Positions 36,818 through 50,799 are shown, counted from the first letter of the stretch. The stretch is 64,000 nt of DNA from Myxococcales bacterium 68-20 (GCA_001899635.1 MKVQ01000001.1:124001-188000), one strand, 5' to 3'. The notes: a model not told the origin generated them from the sequence alone. Translations and numbers: made by a program.

Positions 36818-37969
36818 TCAGCGGAAGAGCTCGCTCTTCAGCGCGAACACGCCGGCCGAAGCGACCTGCTGACCTGCCTCGACGCCCTCGAGGATCTCGT
36901 GATGCGTTCCGTCCGTTCCGCCGAGGCGAACCGTCACCGCGCGCGCGCGGTTGTCTCCCTCGGCGACGAACACTGTGGGCTTGCCGTCGACGTAGATGAC
37001 GGCGCTCTGCGGGACCAGGAGCGCATCGCGCTCGGCGGCCGCGCTGCGGATCGTCGCCTGCACGGACTGCCCGACACGAAGGTGGTACTTGGGGTGATCG
37101 ACGGCAACACGGACCTGCGTGCTCCGGGTCGTCGGATCGATGAGCTCTCCCACGTGTGCGACGCGCCCGCCGATCTGTTGGTCCGGCTGCGCGAGAGGCG
37201 TCACGTCGGCGTCGTCGCCCACGTGAACGGAGCCGACGTCGCGCTCGAACACCGAGAGCTCGATCCAGAGGTGAGCGAGGTCGGCGACCTTGTAGCCGAC
37301 GACATTGCTGTCGACGGACTGCCCCGGTGAGATGTGGCGCTCCACGATGTGACCGCCGATCGGTGTCCGGAGGACGAACAGACCGAAGGCGCCGTTGCCG
37401 CCGAACGCCTTCACGCGCTGCTGTGCCGCCAACAGGCTGGCTCGGGAGGTCGCGAGCTCGCTGCTCGCCACCTCGGCTTCGCGCGCGGTCGTGAGGCCCT
37501 TGTCGAGGAGCTCCTGCTCCCGGCGAGCGTGCATCTCGGCGGCCTTCTGCGTCGCCTCGGCCTGCGCGATCGTTGCCTGCGCCTCGCCGAGCTCGGCACT
37601 CTCGACCTCGGCGAGCGCCTCGTTCGGCGCGACCCGGTCTCCTTCGTACTTGAAGGTGCGCCGGACGGTGCCGCGGAGACGCGTCCCGATCGCCGCGACG
37701 TAGCTCGGGTTGAACGACACCGTGCCGACGACACGGACCATCGGCTTGAAGGGAACGCGCTCCGCCTTCGCGAAGGCGATCGCGGCACGATCGCGAAACG
37801 CTGGAGAGAACACGATCGTGTTTCCCTCGAGGTGCGGGACGTCGCGGTGCACCTCCACACCGGGACTCGGCTTGGCGCTCCTCGTCTTGTAGGCGGCGGC
37901 GGCGCCGATGAGGAGAGTCAGACCGAGCCCGCCGACGATCCAGCGCGTGGGCGAGGGGCGTTTCGTCAC
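36818..37969 (-). CDS. CzcB/CusB-type periplasmic adaptor subunit
   Basis: A 383-residue membrane-fusion protein linking the RND pump to an outer-membrane channel. It has one N-terminal membrane anchor (WIVGGLGLTLLIGAAAA), a first barrel half-motif (VRVVGTVSFNPSYVAAIGTR), an alpha-helical hairpin (about 120-190, EAQATIAQAEATQKAAEM), the lipoyl return (GLFVLRTPIGGHIVERHISP) and a beta-barrel domain (LWIELSVFERDVGSVHVGD). No His- or Met-rich metal-binding extension was seen. It is the first gene of the adaptor-pump operon; the outer-membrane factor is not in the window. Confidence 0.92.
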   Translation of the reverse strand: MTKRPSPTRWIVGGLGLTLLIGAAAAYKTRSAKPSPGVEVHRDVPHLEGNTIVFSPAFRDRAAIAFAKAERVPFKPMVRVVGTVSFNPSYVAAIGTRLRGTVRRTFKYEGDRVAPNEALAEVESAELGEAQATIAQAEATQKAAEMHARREQELLDKGLTTAREAEVASSELATSRASLLAAQQRVKAFGGNGAFGLFVLRTPIGGHIVERHISPGQSVDSNVVGYKVADLAHLWIELSVFERDVGSVHVGDDADVTPLAQPDQQIGGRVAHVGELIDPTTRSTQVRVAVDHPKYHLRVGQSVQATIRSAAAERDALLVPQSAVIYVDGKPTVFVAEGDNRARAVTVRLGGTDGTHHEILEGVEAGQQVASAGVFALKSELFR

Positions 37970-38214
37970 GCGCCGAGCCTACTTCACGGACCTCGAGCTT
38001 TGCCTGAAGTCTTGTTCATATTCACGGCGAGGAGAGTTTTGGAAGCAGGGCCCTGCCCGCCTCCTGCTCGTCGAACGCGAGCCGAAGCTCGGCCACTCGG
38101 CGGCCCCGACCGGATCGCGATGGTCCGGGGCCCGTGCGAGTGGAGAGCACAGGACGAGCTTTGGCGTGCGAGCGGCGATCGTGGTCTCCGCTCGAGCTCG
38201 CGGGCGTGAGCGGG

Positions 38215-39120
38215 TTAGCTCCCCGTCGTGAGCCAGCCCGTCGGCGTCGGTTCCGCACCGCAGAACGCGCACTGCGGCGTCGTCTCGTAGAGCGGCGTGT
38301 GGCAGCTCCAGCATGCGCGATCGGGGGCCTGCGCCCGCGCGTGCGATGCGTAGGTGAAGAAGGACGTCGTGTGCGGCGGTGGCGGCGTTGTGTCCCGGCG
38401 TTCGATGAGTGCCTCTTCCAGCTCGTCCAGGTCCAACGTGAGCTCGGCGGCGCTGCCCGTTCGAGGCAAGCGGCCGCGCTCTCCGGCGTTCTCGGGAGCC
38501 GGACGGATGTCGTGCGCCGGTGCCCTGCCCGACGCGACGGGACGCGGCGGCAGCCCTGACAGCGCGAGGACGTGGAACGCGTTCGCGCACGCATCCTGGA
38601 GCTCCGTTGCCGTGAGCACGATCGCGTCGTCACCGAGGAAGAGACGACGCCCGTCGAGGTACAGCCGATCGGCGTCGAGGTCTCTCCACTCGATCGAGCG
38701 TGCGGGCTCGCCCGGGTTCTTCCAGCAGACGCGCATCGCCGTGACGACGAAGCCTTCATGGATCGTGGCGTCGAGCACGCTCGTCTCGTAGAGAGCGAGG
38801 ATGCGCTCGTGCGGCGGGAGGTGAGCGACGTGCGCGCGCCGGGCGGCGTGCTCCGTGTTCGTCGGGACGTGCGGGTAGACGCAGATCGAATCCACGTCGG
38901 CGAAATCCTGACGGACGAGATCGAGCACGGCGTCCTCGGTCAGGGGAATCCGCGCGGCGTCCTCCCCGTCGTGCCAGCTCGGGCGCGCGACTGCGAGGAC
39001 CTTGCTCGAGGGACCCGAGCGGTGCTCCGCCCCGCAGTGGACGCACGCCGAGGTATCGGAGACCCCGGGGAGGGCGAGTGCCTCTCCGCATCGTCCGCAA
39101 GCGAGCGCGCGTTCCACCAT
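38215..39120 (-). CDS. Protein with two zinc ribbons flanking an unknown central domain
   Basis: A 301-residue protein. The N-terminus has CGRCGEAL...CVHCGAEH (zinc ribbon 1, about 8-33). The C-terminus has CWSCHTPLYETTPQCAFCGA (zinc ribbon 2, about 273-292). The centre (LPPHERILALYETSVLDATI, GFVVTAMRVCWKN, LYLDGRRLFLGDDAIVLTA) looks like a PH-like or DUF domain in which an activity is set by a beta barrel; I do not recognise it. No signal peptide is seen. The start at 39120 brings ribbon 1 close to the N-terminus. Confidence 0.75.
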   Translation of the reverse strand: MVERALACGRCGEALALPGVSDTSACVHCGAEHRSGPSSKVLAVARPSWHDGEDAARIPLTEDAVLDLVRQDFADVDSICVYPHVPTNTEHAARRAHVAHLPPHERILALYETSVLDATIHEGFVVTAMRVCWKNPGEPARSIEWRDLDADRLYLDGRRLFLGDDAIVLTATELQDACANAFHVLALSGLPPRPVASGRAPAHDIRPAPENAGERGRLPRTGSAAELTLDLDELEEALIERRDTTPPPPHTTSFFTYASHARAQAPDRACWSCHTPLYETTPQCAFCGAEPTPTGWLTTGS

Positions 39121-39357
39121 TACTCGAGCCTCCGTCCCGTGGCGTCGTCGACGGCGAGCTCCCCGAAGAGGAAGGCTCGCCTTTGCGACCACGAGGATTC
39201 ACAGCCGGGCTTTCGGCCGCAAGCCTCAATCGAGGATCGTCCTGATGCCGCGCGAACGATCCGGCCACACTCGCCGACACGTGTCGACGATGTGCGGGTC
39301 TCATCAGCGCTTCATCGCGACCAACTCGTCCCCGCCGCTCTGCTCTTCGGGGGGGAG

Positions 39358-39377
39358 CGACGCTCGCGCCCCAACGC
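39358..39377 (+). repeat. Dispersed intergenic repeat, partial copy D
   Basis: CGACGCTCGCGCCCCAACGC matches the core of the repeat seen at 32105, 57233 and 63249 but lacks the following ACCCG. It lies 12 bp past the stop of the CAP-domain gene, in the opposite orientation to that gene. Confidence 0.35.
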
Positions 39378-39389
39378 ATGAGCTCACGC

Positions 39390-40034
39390 TCAGTCGGAGA
39401 AGTCGTTCGTCATGTAGAGTTTTCCGCCGGCATAGAAGAGGCCGATGCCGATGCGGCGGAAGTGAGGGTTCATCATGTTGTCGTAGTGCCCGCCGCCCGG
39501 GCCCTCGTCCATCATGAGCTTGAGCATGATGTCGATCTGCTTCTTGCCGTTCTGCGTCGTGTCTCCGTCGAGCGCGGGCACGCCCCTGGGGTCGCCCTGG
39601 TTCTCCGCTGATCGCGATCCGAAGCCGGGCGCTCCCTTCGCGTTCGCGGCGAAGTATGCGTGTGCGGTGTGATCGCGTGAGAGTTGCTCCGAGCCGCGCC
39701 GGGCGAACGCGCTGATCTTCGCGTCGTAGCGCAGCGCGGGAAGGCCCTTCTGCGCGCGATACGCGTTCACCCGATCGACGTTGTATTTGACGAGCGGATC
39801 GGAGGGAAACGGATCGGCGGGGCGAGCCGGCGGGGGAGGCGCGGGAACGACGCGCCGAGTGGTACGGATCGTCGTCTTCTTGATGCTGCCGTCCGCTTGC
39901 TTCTCGATGATGACGCGCTCCTCGACCTGATCGCCGCCTGCCGACGGACGTCCCGGGCTCGTCGTGGTCGACGACGAGCCTCCGCATGCGAGCAGCGAGC
40001 ACGCGACGAGCACCGTGAACCTCGATGACGACAT
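39390..40034 (-). CDS. CAP (SCP/PR1-like) domain lipoprotein
   Basis: A 214-residue lipoprotein with lipobox SLLACGG (Cys at about 17) and a Pro-rich linker. The CAP domain (about 85-214) has VNAYRAQKGLPALRYDAKIS, a His in RDHTAHAY, ENQGDP and MNPHFRRIGIGLFYAGG, the CAP signature pattern. Bacterial CAP proteins are extracytoplasmic and mostly of unknown activity; some bind lipids. The ATG at 40034 gives the normal short signal peptide. It lies downstream of the three-helix membrane protein on the same strand (38 bp). Confidence 0.88.
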   Translation of the reverse strand: MSSSRFTVLVACSLLACGGSSSTTTSPGRPSAGGDQVEERVIIEKQADGSIKKTTIRTTRRVVPAPPPPARPADPFPSDPLVKYNVDRVNAYRAQKGLPALRYDAKISAFARRGSEQLSRDHTAHAYFAANAKGAPGFGSRSAENQGDPRGVPALDGDTTQNGKKQIDIMLKLMMDEGPGGGHYDNMMNPHFRRIGIGLFYAGGKLYMTNDFSD

Positions 40035-40072
40035 CGAGCGAATCCTAGCAGCCTGCCGCCTGCGCAACCTCG

Positions 40073-40534
40073 TCAGCGATCGGGCAAGTTCGTCAGCAGC
40101 AGGAGCGAGACGCTGCCGATGTAGAGGGCGAGCCCGACGATCAGGAGGACGAGCGATTGCGAGAACGCTCGCGTCTTGTGGTCGCGCATCCGGATGGCTT
40201 CAAGGATCGCCTCTCGCGGCGAGCATGGCGCGAGCTGCGTCGTCCAGCGAATCCGGAGAATGCCCCCGAGCGAGTGCGAGGCGCCGAGCAGGACCACGAC
40301 GAGACCGGAGACGACGAGGATGGCGGCGAGACGCCCGCTTCGCGCGATGCTCGCGCCACTGAATCCGGTGACGGTGATCGTGAGGCCCGCGAGCTGGAGG
40401 AGCGTCTGCGCGCGCGCCGCCACGTTGGTGAACTGGGACTGGATGACGTCGAGGATCTTGGGGACGTCGTTTTCGTAGAGACGGAGGAGATGGTCGGTCT
40501 CTTCCTCGGCGCTCCGCGCGCGCCGCGCGGTCAT
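40073..40534 (-). CDS. Small membrane protein of unknown function
   Basis: A 153-residue protein with a soluble N-terminal helix (RLYENDVPKILDVIQSQFTN) and three hydrophobic segments (LLQLAGLTITVTGF, LAAILVVSGLVVVLLGA, SLVLLIVGLALYIGSVSLLL). Its ATG overlaps the stop of the upstream CitE-like gene (ATGA), so the two are translated together. The shape resembles the PycTM-type effector membrane domains of Pycsar systems, but no cyclase gene is near, so I do not assign that function. Confidence 0.72.
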   Translation of the reverse strand: MTARRARSAEEETDHLLRLYENDVPKILDVIQSQFTNVAARAQTLLQLAGLTITVTGFSGASIARSGRLAAILVVSGLVVVLLGASHSLGGILRIRWTTQLAPCSPREAILEAIRMRDHKTRAFSQSLVLLIVGLALYIGSVSLLLLTNLPDR

Positions 40535-41826
40535 GGCATCTTACCGCTGCGTGCCGCGACGATCTCGGCGAACGAATGCGAGAGCTCCTCGGTGGTGAGC
40601 GTCGTCGAGCGGAGATCGTCCTCGTCGAGCGCTCCGCACGCGAGCCCGCGCACGAAGAAGCCCACGACCCCGTGGGCCGTCGCGGCATCGTCGAAGACCT
40701 GTCCCACGCGCGAGGCCTGCGTGGCGTGGGCGACGAAGGACCGGAGGCGCGCGGTCATCTCGTCCTTCCGCGCGAGGAAATACGCGAAGAGCGCGCCGTA
40801 GCGCGCCGGGAGCTGGGCGGGATGGAGGTCCCAACCCTGGAAGATGCCCACGTCGATGGCGCGTCGGACGTTCGACGCGTGGAGCGCCCAGGCGCGACGA
40901 ACGGCGAGCGCGCTCTCCTCGTGGGAGGCGTCCTTCGGCGGGATGGGGAGGAGCGTCGTCGCGCCGTCGGAGGCGCTCACCGACGTGCTGGCGCTCCCGA
41001 TCTGGAGCAGCATCCGCGCGAGATCGCAGAACGGATGGTCGAGGCGCTGGTCGCCCGCCGTGACGCCGAGCTCGGAGGTGAGGTCGTACGCGCCGAGGTG
41101 TACGGCGACCGCGCGTCCGCGCGCGGCCTCGATGAGCCTCGGGATCTCGAGCACGCCGGTGCCGAGGAGCGCGCCGGGCGTCTCGATCATGAGCTCGACG
41201 TCGATGGGGCGGACGACGCCGAGCGAGGCCTCGAGCTGCTCGAGGAGATCGACGAGCGCGCCGACCTGCTCGGTGCCCGTGACCTTCGGAAGCGTCACCG
41301 AGAAGCCGTCGCGCAGCTCCCCACGGGTGGCCTTCGCGAACGCGGTGACGAAGAGGTCGAGCGTGCGGATGGCGCGCCGGGCGGTCGCGCCCGAGAGCGC
41401 CTTCACGCGCAGGCCGACGAGCGTCTCGGGCGCGCTCGTCCGTGCGAGCTCTCCCGCCGCGCGGACCGCCTCGGCGTCTTCTTCATCGTCGGGTCGAGGC
41501 CCGTATCCGTCCTCGAAGTCGATGCACATCGCCTCGACGGGCCGGCGCGCGAGCTTGGCGCGGACGCGATCCACCACCTGCCGCGCGAGCTCGTCGTCCG
41601 AGACCCCGATCGCACGTCCGAACGTCGGAGCATCTCCGGCCCACGTATCCATCGCGGCTCGCGCGCGCTCACCGAGCTTGTCGATCGTGCCGCTCTTGTA
41701 GAGGTGGGCACCTCCGTACACCACGTGGACGGGACGAGGGCGAGCGGGGGACGTCGGGCGCGTAACGCCGAAGCGCTCCACGACTGCGTCGACGAGGGAA
41801 GCGGGGAGGGAAAGATCCGTGATCAT
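40531..41826 (-). CDS. HpcH/HpaI (CitE-like) aldolase-family protein (DUF6986-like)
   Basis: A 431-residue protein with the TIM-barrel motifs of the citrate lyase beta/malyl-CoA family: EAMCIDFEDGYGPR (metal-binding Asp/Glu), LVGLRVKAL, DVELMIETPGALL (metal-binding Glu) and HLGAYDLTSELG. The presence of the FEDGYG and ETPGA motifs makes an active, metal-dependent C-C lyase plausible. The substrate is unknown. It is longer than typical CitE (about 290 residues) because of a C-terminal helical region. It is divergent from the DNA methyltransferase and coupled by ATGA to the small membrane protein. Confidence 0.82.
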   Translation of the reverse strand: MITDLSLPASLVDAVVERFGVTRPTSPARPRPVHVVYGGAHLYKSGTIDKLGERARAAMDTWAGDAPTFGRAIGVSDDELARQVVDRVRAKLARRPVEAMCIDFEDGYGPRPDDEEDAEAVRAAGELARTSAPETLVGLRVKALSGATARRAIRTLDLFVTAFAKATRGELRDGFSVTLPKVTGTEQVGALVDLLEQLEASLGVVRPIDVELMIETPGALLGTGVLEIPRLIEAARGRAVAVHLGAYDLTSELGVTAGDQRLDHPFCDLARMLLQIGSASTSVSASDGATTLLPIPPKDASHEESALAVRRAWALHASNVRRAIDVGIFQGWDLHPAQLPARYGALFAYFLARKDEMTARLRSFVAHATQASRVGQVFDDAATAHGVVGFFVRGLACGALDEDDLRSTTLTTEELSHSFAEIVAARSGKMP

Positions 41827-42103
41827 CGAAGCTCGGCGTTTCTCTCTACTCGGTGTGCTGCGCGAGACAAATCCGGACGGCGGGTGGATGGGAGGCTGCC
41901 GGCCGTCGAACGCAACACAGCTCTACCGCAGATTGCCTCGGACGGACGCCGACGCCGTAACGGGAGGGCGGCGGCGTCCGGAGCGACGCGCGCGAAGCGC
42001 TACGAGCGCGCACCATGCCGACTTCCCGGCAGGATGGAGAGCGGCCTTCGGAGGCGATTGGCGGCGTTCCCCCGCGCGAATCGCTATAGAGTCGGCTCTG
42101 CGC

Positions 42104-43269
42104 GTGAAGAGCCGGATCATTCACGGAGAATGTCTCGAGGTCTTGCGGTCGATGCCCGACGCGTCGATCGACCTCGTCTACGTCGATCCGCCGTTCAACA
42201 CCGGTCGTATCCAGAAGCGGGAGCGCGTCCGCACCGTGCGCGACGATGACGGTGGCGATCGCAAGGGCTTTGCCGGGCGCCGCTACCGGACCGAACGTCT
42301 CGGTGTCGATTCGGGCTACGCCGACAGCTTCGACGACTACCTCGCGTTCCTCGAGCCGCGGCTCCGGGAGGCTCATCGTGTGCTCACGCCCTCGGGCAGC
42401 CTCTACTTCCACATCGACTACCGCGAGGTGCACTACTGCAAGATCCTGCTCGATCGGATCTTCGGGCGCGCCTCGTTCATCAACGAGATCATCTGGGCCT
42501 ACGACTACGGCGCACGGACAAAGAAGCGCTGGCCTGCCAAGCACGACAACATCCTCTTCTTCGCGAAGAACCCGCGGAAGTACCACTTCGACGTCTCCGA
42601 GGTCGATCGCATCCCGTACATGGCGCCCGGGCTCGTCGGACCGGAGAAGGCGGCGCGCGGCAAGCTCCCGACCGACACCTGGTGGCACACCATCGTGAGC
42701 CCCACGGGCAAGGAGAAGCTCGGCTATCCGACGCAGAAGCCGCTCGGCATCCTTCGGCGCATCGTGCGTGCCTCGGTGCCGAAGGGCGGCGTCGTGCTCG
42801 ACTTCTTCGCCGGCAGCGGCACGACGGGTCAGGCCGCGCTCGAGCACGGTGCCAGCTTCATCCTCGTCGACCGGAACGAGGTGGCGATCGAGACGATGAA
42901 GCGCCGCTTCGCGGCCCATGACGATGTCGTGTTCGAGACGGCTGCGATGACCCTTCCGGGTGAAGGAGCGTCACTGGCAGAAGGAGTCGAAGGCGCTTCG
43001 CTGATCGACGGCTCCGAGTCGACGGGGGCCCCGACGCGGAGCAAGAGCCCCAAGCGGGCCAAGACCTCGACGCGAGCCAAGACTTTGACGCGAGCCAAGA
43101 CCTCGACGCGAGCCAAGACCTCGGCGCGAGCGAAGGCCTCGACGAACGGCTCGGTGCCCGACGAACGGCTCGACTCGGCCGAGGATGCGGTGACCACGGT
43201 GAGCGGGTCGGCGGCGGCCGAAGGCTCGACGAAGCCGCGTACGCGGCGCGCTCGCCCGAGTGCTCGACC

Positions 43270-43273
<4 letters not shown>
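42104..43273 (+). CDS. Beta-class site-specific DNA methyltransferase (N4/N6)
   Basis: A 389-residue DNA adenine-N6 or cytosine-N4 methyltransferase. The catalytic motif IV VYVDPPFNTG (about 25-34) precedes motif I FAGSGTTGQAAL (about 230), the order of the beta class. Typical pieces include SLYFHIDYREVHYCK and GYPTQKPLGILRRIV. The C-terminal ~100 residues are basic and low in complexity, with five TRAKTS-type repeats. A GTG at 42104 gives the usual start (KSRIIHGECLEVLRSMPD), but the frame is open back to 41819. No endonuclease is adjacent. Its stop overlaps the topoisomerase III-RecQ ATG (ATGA), so the proteins are made together. Confidence 0.9.
43052..43141 (+). repeat. 18-bp tandem repeat in the methyltransferase tail, five copies
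   Basis: Units of 18 bp, consensus ACGCGAGCCAAGACCTCG, encode KRAKTS-TRAKTL-TRAKTS-TRAKTS and ARAKAS. It makes a basic tail like those of the H1-like protein at 32302 and the linker in the adjacent fusion protein. Confidence 0.85.
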
Positions 43274-47439
<4,166 letters not shown>

Positions 47440-47486
47440 AGGACTTCACGCGCGGCTCGCCCTGAGCTACGCGTTCGGCAACGAGA

Positions 47487-47861
47487 ATGACGCGCGCGGC
47501 GATCAAACACGGTGAACAGCGCCTCCGGGGCGCGATGCTCGCGAGCGACGTCGACGAGCTCGACGCTCTGCTCGACGATGCCCTCGTCTTCAGCACGCCC
47601 GACGGGCAGCTCCTACGGAAAGAGGACGATCTCGAGGTGCACCGCTCGGGCGCCCAGAAGCTCACCCGGCTCGATCCGCGTGAGCTCGTCATCGAGCTCC
47701 ACGGCGCCGACATCGGGATCGCCACCGCCCTCGTCGATCTCGCCGGCACCTTCCGCGACCAGCCCGTCGCCGGCACCTATCGCTACGTGCGCACCTGGCG
47801 ACGGGACGAAGACGGCGCGTGGCGAGTCATCGCCGGCGCCGTCGTTCCCGTTTCGAGCTGA
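47487..47861 (+). CDS. NTF2-like (SnoaL/DUF4440-type) protein
   Basis: A 124-residue single-domain protein. It starts MTRAAIKHGEQRLRGAMLAS, has the LDALLDDALVFSTPDGQLLRKED segment at the cone opening, and ends TYRYVRTWRRDEDGAWRVIA, the pattern of DUF4440 nuclear-transport-factor-2-like proteins. These bind or modify small molecules; no catalytic residue can be assigned. It lies 47 bp after the topoisomerase-RecQ gene on the same strand. Confidence 0.82.
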   Translation: MTRAAIKHGEQRLRGAMLASDVDELDALLDDALVFSTPDGQLLRKEDDLEVHRSGAQKLTRLDPRELVIELHGADIGIATALVDLAGTFRDQPVAGTYRYVRTWRRDEDGAWRVIAGAVVPVSS

Positions 47862-47936
47862 TCGTTCGAGACGAGAGCTAGCGTCGCAGCACGAGAGGAA
47901 CGCCACCCGAGCTCGGCGCAACGACCGGTACTGCCG

Positions 47937-48725
47937 TCACGGGCATTCCGCGTTCACGATCGCCACCGCGTCGAGGTCGAAGACGGTGTCGAGGTCGGGG
48001 CGATCCGTGATGCGCACGTATCGAGCGCGGGCGACCCCGATGTCGCGCAGGTCGTAGGTGTCGCCGCCGGAGACGCTCGGATCGAGCGGATCGACGCCGT
48101 TGTCCGGACGAGAGAGGACCGGCTCGACCCCCGCGCAGTAGCCGAAGTCGGTCGCTTCGGGCCCGGCGGTGCACGGGAACTCGTGCCAGGTGACTCCGTC
48201 TTCGCTCACGGCGACGGTCGCGAGCTCCCTGAAGGTCCCGAACGGGTTCTCGAACACGGTGAAGTCGACGCCGGGACCGTCGACGATCGCATTGCCTGCG
48301 AACTCGACGACGACGTAGCCGCCGTTCCCGAGCGAGACGACCGATGACGGGTCGCCCGCGTGAGGAGGTCCGTAAAGGGCTGCGGGGAAGCCGCCGACCT
48401 GATTGTGGTCCTGGCCGCTGCCAAAGCGATGATCGACGACGCCGGTGATGAAGCGCGCGCCCGGTCCGGCTTCGCACGTGCCAGCCTCGTACGAGCTGCC
48501 GCCATCGCGGTCGCTGCCGTCGATGGCGGCCCCGCCGTCCCTCGTGCGGGGGCGTGAGCTCGCCCCGTCCGGGCAGTCGTCGTCGCTGCACCAGCCGATG
48601 CCCTGGCCGCTCGGCTCGTCGAGGAGCTTGCCTCCGCAGGCCCCGAGGGCGAGCGCAGCGATCGAATTGATCGCGATGGCTGCGCTCGCGCCGAAGCCTC
48701 GAAGCGATCTGGGAGTGAACCGCAT
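47937..48725 (-). CDS. Exported lipoprotein of the B12-regulated operon (third gene)
   Basis: A 262-residue lipoprotein: signal with lipobox ALALGACGG (Cys at about 30), a ~60-residue acidic, Ser/Asp/Gly-rich linker, then a beta-rich domain with VVVEFAGNAIVDGPG, DFTVFENPFGTFRELATVAV, SEDGVTWHEFPC and RYVRITDRPDLDTVFDLDAV. The pattern recalls discoidin-like or carbohydrate/ligand-binding modules of surface proteins. It is the third gene behind the riboswitch at 50976-51167, 17 bp after the propeller gene. A corrinoid-binding surface function is inferred from position only. Confidence 0.78.
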   Translation of the reverse strand: MRFTPRSLRGFGASAAIAINSIAALALGACGGKLLDEPSGQGIGWCSDDDCPDGASSRPRTRDGGAAIDGSDRDGGSSYEAGTCEAGPGARFITGVVDHRFGSGQDHNQVGGFPAALYGPPHAGDPSSVVSLGNGGYVVVEFAGNAIVDGPGVDFTVFENPFGTFRELATVAVSEDGVTWHEFPCTAGPEATDFGYCAGVEPVLSRPDNGVDPLDPSVSGGDTYDLRDIGVARARYVRITDRPDLDTVFDLDAVAIVNAECP

Positions 48726-48742
48726 CGTCGGTCGTCCAGCGA

Positions 48743-50164
48743 TCAGTAGAACGGCGCGGTCGTCGCCCAGCGGGCCTTGAAGAGCGCGTAGTCGGTCCAG
48801 TCGATCTTTCCGTCGCGGTTCAGGTCGCAACGAGCGTCGTAGTTCGAGCCGCCCGTCGCCGCGTCGAAGGCGTCGACGAAGACCGAGAAGTCCTTGCCCG
48901 ACACGATGCCGTCGTTGTCGAAGTCGACATCGGCGACGTCACCGAAGCCGTCGCCGTCGCTGTCGGTCTGATCGGGATTGGGCGTGAGATACGCGTTGTC
49001 GGCGCCGTCGGGGATGCCGTCGCCGTCCGTGTCGGGGGCGTCGGGGGGGAAGTAGAGCTGCACGGTGGCGCTCCCGCTCGCGGCGCCGTTGTCCATCGGC
49101 GCGCAGTTCGGCGGCTTCGACGCGAGGTTGGCGCTGACGACGAGCATCTTGAGCGAGGAGACGTACTGCACGTTCGTGAAGTCGTCGTTCTTGCAGGGAT
49201 CCGGCGCCATCACGGTGAACTCGCCGGGCATCGATCTGTCGAGTGGGTCGCCACCGGCGAGGACGCGCGTGAGGACGTCGCCGTGAATCAGCGCGGCATA
49301 GCCGTAGTCACCAGACCCACCGAACGCGTCGCCGCCGCCGACGTAGAGGTTGTTGTCGGCGTCGAAGCCGAGCGACGCTGCGCTGAGGACCCCCGCTGCC
49401 AGCACGTGCCCCGTGCTCGAGTAGGCAAGGGGAGCGCCGTCCGGAGCGAGCGCCGTTGCGACGTCGCCGGCCGGCCAGATCTTGAGCTCCCCCGTATTCG
49501 TGCCGTAACCGATGCCGGTCACGAGGTTTCCGAAGCGGTCGACCGTGATGCCGGCGGAGGCTCCCGGCACGTTCTCGATGAGGGGGATGAAGGCGGAGGC
49601 CGGGTTGGCGAGGTACGTGTCGATCGCGTAGACCCGGCTTCCGGTGGGCCCCTCGCTGTTGATGAGGAGGTAGCGCGCGTCCCGCCAGACGGCGTCGTAG
49701 TAGTTCGCGTTGAACCGCTTCACCTGGGCATGCGTGCTCAGGTTCGGAGGGGCGTTGACGCTGAGTAGGTTCGACCCGACGAGGTAGAGCGGCTGGAAGT
49801 ACCCGATGCCGAGCGCGATCGTCGCGCCGTCGGGCGAGATCTTCACGAAGCTCGGGTCCATGTTCGAGGCGACCTTCGCCACGGGGAGCCACACGCTCGA
49901 GCCGAAGTTCTTCTGGAGGTAGATGGTGCTGTCGTTGGCCGCGATGAGCCGCCCCTTCAGCGCATAGCCGTCGATGACCGCCGACGTGCCGGGCCCGAAC
50001 GAGTCCATGAGCGTCGCGTAGCTCGTCGTCCGGGGCGGGAGCGTGATCGAATAGCTGCCCTTCGTGTCGTACTCGCCGAAGGCCTCGGCGGCGGCGCGGC
50101 GTGCAGGGAGAACGATGCTCGCCGTGGCAACGCAGGCGACGATCGTGCGGGTCAAGGCGTTCAT
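48743..50164 (-). CDS. Exported beta-propeller protein with TSP3/dockerin-like calcium repeats
   Basis: A 473-residue secreted protein. A signal peptide ([23 protein letters not shown]) precedes a propeller-like domain with blades such as [40 protein letters not shown] and [18 protein letters not shown]. Residues ~370-420 contain thrombospondin type 3-like [13 protein letters not shown] and [16 protein letters not shown]. The C-terminus has two dockerin-like loops, [16 protein letters not shown] and [16 protein letters not shown]. It has no lipobox, so it may be released or tethered through the dockerin-like part. Its ATG overlaps the upstream lipoprotein stop (ATGA). Being B12-regulated, it is a second candidate corrinoid-capture propeller. 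Confidence 0.82.
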   Translation of the reverse strand: MNALTRTIVACVATASIVLPARRAAAEAFGEYDTKGSYSITLPPRTTSYATLMDSFGPGTSAVIDGYALKGRLIAANDSTIYLQKNFGSSVWLPVAKVASNMDPSFVKISPDGATIALGIGYFQPLYLVGSNLLSVNAPPNLSTHAQVKRFNANYYDAVWRDARYLLINSEGPTGSRVYAIDTYLANPASAFIPLIENVPGASAGITVDRFGNLVTGIGYGTNTGELKIWPAGDVATALAPDGAPLAYSSTGHVLAAGVLSAASLGFDADNNLYVGGGDAFGGSGDYGYAALIHGDVLTRVLAGGDPLDRSMPGEFTVMAPDPCKNDDFTNVQYVSSLKMLVVSANLASKPPNCAPMDNGAASGSATVQLYFPPDAPDTDGDGIPDGADNAYLTPNPDQTDSDGDGFGDVADVDFDNDGIVSGKDFSVFVDAFDAATGGSNYDARCDLNRDGKIDWTDYALFKARWATTAPFY

Positions 50165-50799
50165 CGGCCACCATCCTTTGCGGTCGTGAGGGTCATCCAC
50201 GGCCCGCCCTTGCAGCCCGCACCGAGCGCATTCGCGTTCGACTTCGGCGCAGCGAAGGCGGCGGCTACGTCCGCCATCTCTTCGGCGGCGACGCACAGGT
50301 GGAGGCGCGAACCGTCCTGGAGCGCGTCCGTCGTCCAGTCGACGCGCGCGTAGGTCGCGTTCTCGGAGGTGGCGACGAAGGTCTTCTGATCGGGGCACGT
50401 CTCGACGACGCGCCAGAGCGTGGGCGGCTTCGCCGGCACCGGAGCGCCGCCGGGCACTCGCGTGTACGTCGTCGCGCTCGCCGTCTTTCGCAGCCAGTGC
50501 TCCGTGCCGCTGCCGTCGACGTAGTCGCCGGTCACGGGCAGCACCGTTCCGCCGGTGCACGCCTGCGCGGGGACGGACGCGTCGCCGCCGTCGTCATCGC
50601 TGCCGCTGTCCGCCGGGCTGCCCGCGTCTTCCGGTCGCTCGCGTCCCGCATCGTGATCTCCGCTCGGAGCGCTCGCGCCTGAGTCTTCGCCTCCGCCTCG
50701 GTGCGTGTCGTTCGTCTTGCCATCGCAGCCCGTGGCCGCGAGGGCGCACGCGAGCAGCGCCGCGCCGACGTGCAGCTTCCTTCCGTCGATGAGCCTCAT
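50161..50799 (-). CDS. Exported lipoprotein, first gene of the B12-regulated operon
   Basis: A 212-residue lipoprotein. The signal peptide [19 protein letters not shown] has the lipobox Cys at about 25. An acidic Asp/Ser/Gly/Glu linker (~26-80) is followed by a ~130-residue domain containing [36 protein letters not shown] and [18 protein letters not shown], with several Cys residues. I do not recognise the domain. It is the first gene downstream (minus strand) of a cobalamin riboswitch and overlaps the propeller gene. The frame upstream of 50799 lacks a ribosome site. Confidence 0.8.
   Translation of the reverse strand: MRLIDGRKLHVGAALLACALAATGCDGKTNDTHRGGGEDSGASAPSGDHDAGRERPEDAGSPADSGSDDDGGDASVPAQACTGGTVLPVTGDYVDGSGTEHWLRKTASATTYTRVPGGAPVPAKPPTLWRVVETCPDQKTFVATSENATYARVDWTTDALQDGSRLHLCVAAEEMADVAAAFAAPKSNANALGAGCKGGPWMTLTTAKDGGR

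Noticed and set aside
33506-37330. A plus-strand open frame of 1274 residues opposite the RND pump and adaptor
   Set aside because: Its start lies inside the H1-like tail and it is mostly charged, without family motifs; the minus strand encodes CzcA and CzcB.
40073-40534. A Pycsar-type membrane effector
   Set aside because: The three-helix shape is similar, but no nucleotide cyclase is adjacent; the gene is coupled to a CitE-like enzyme instead.
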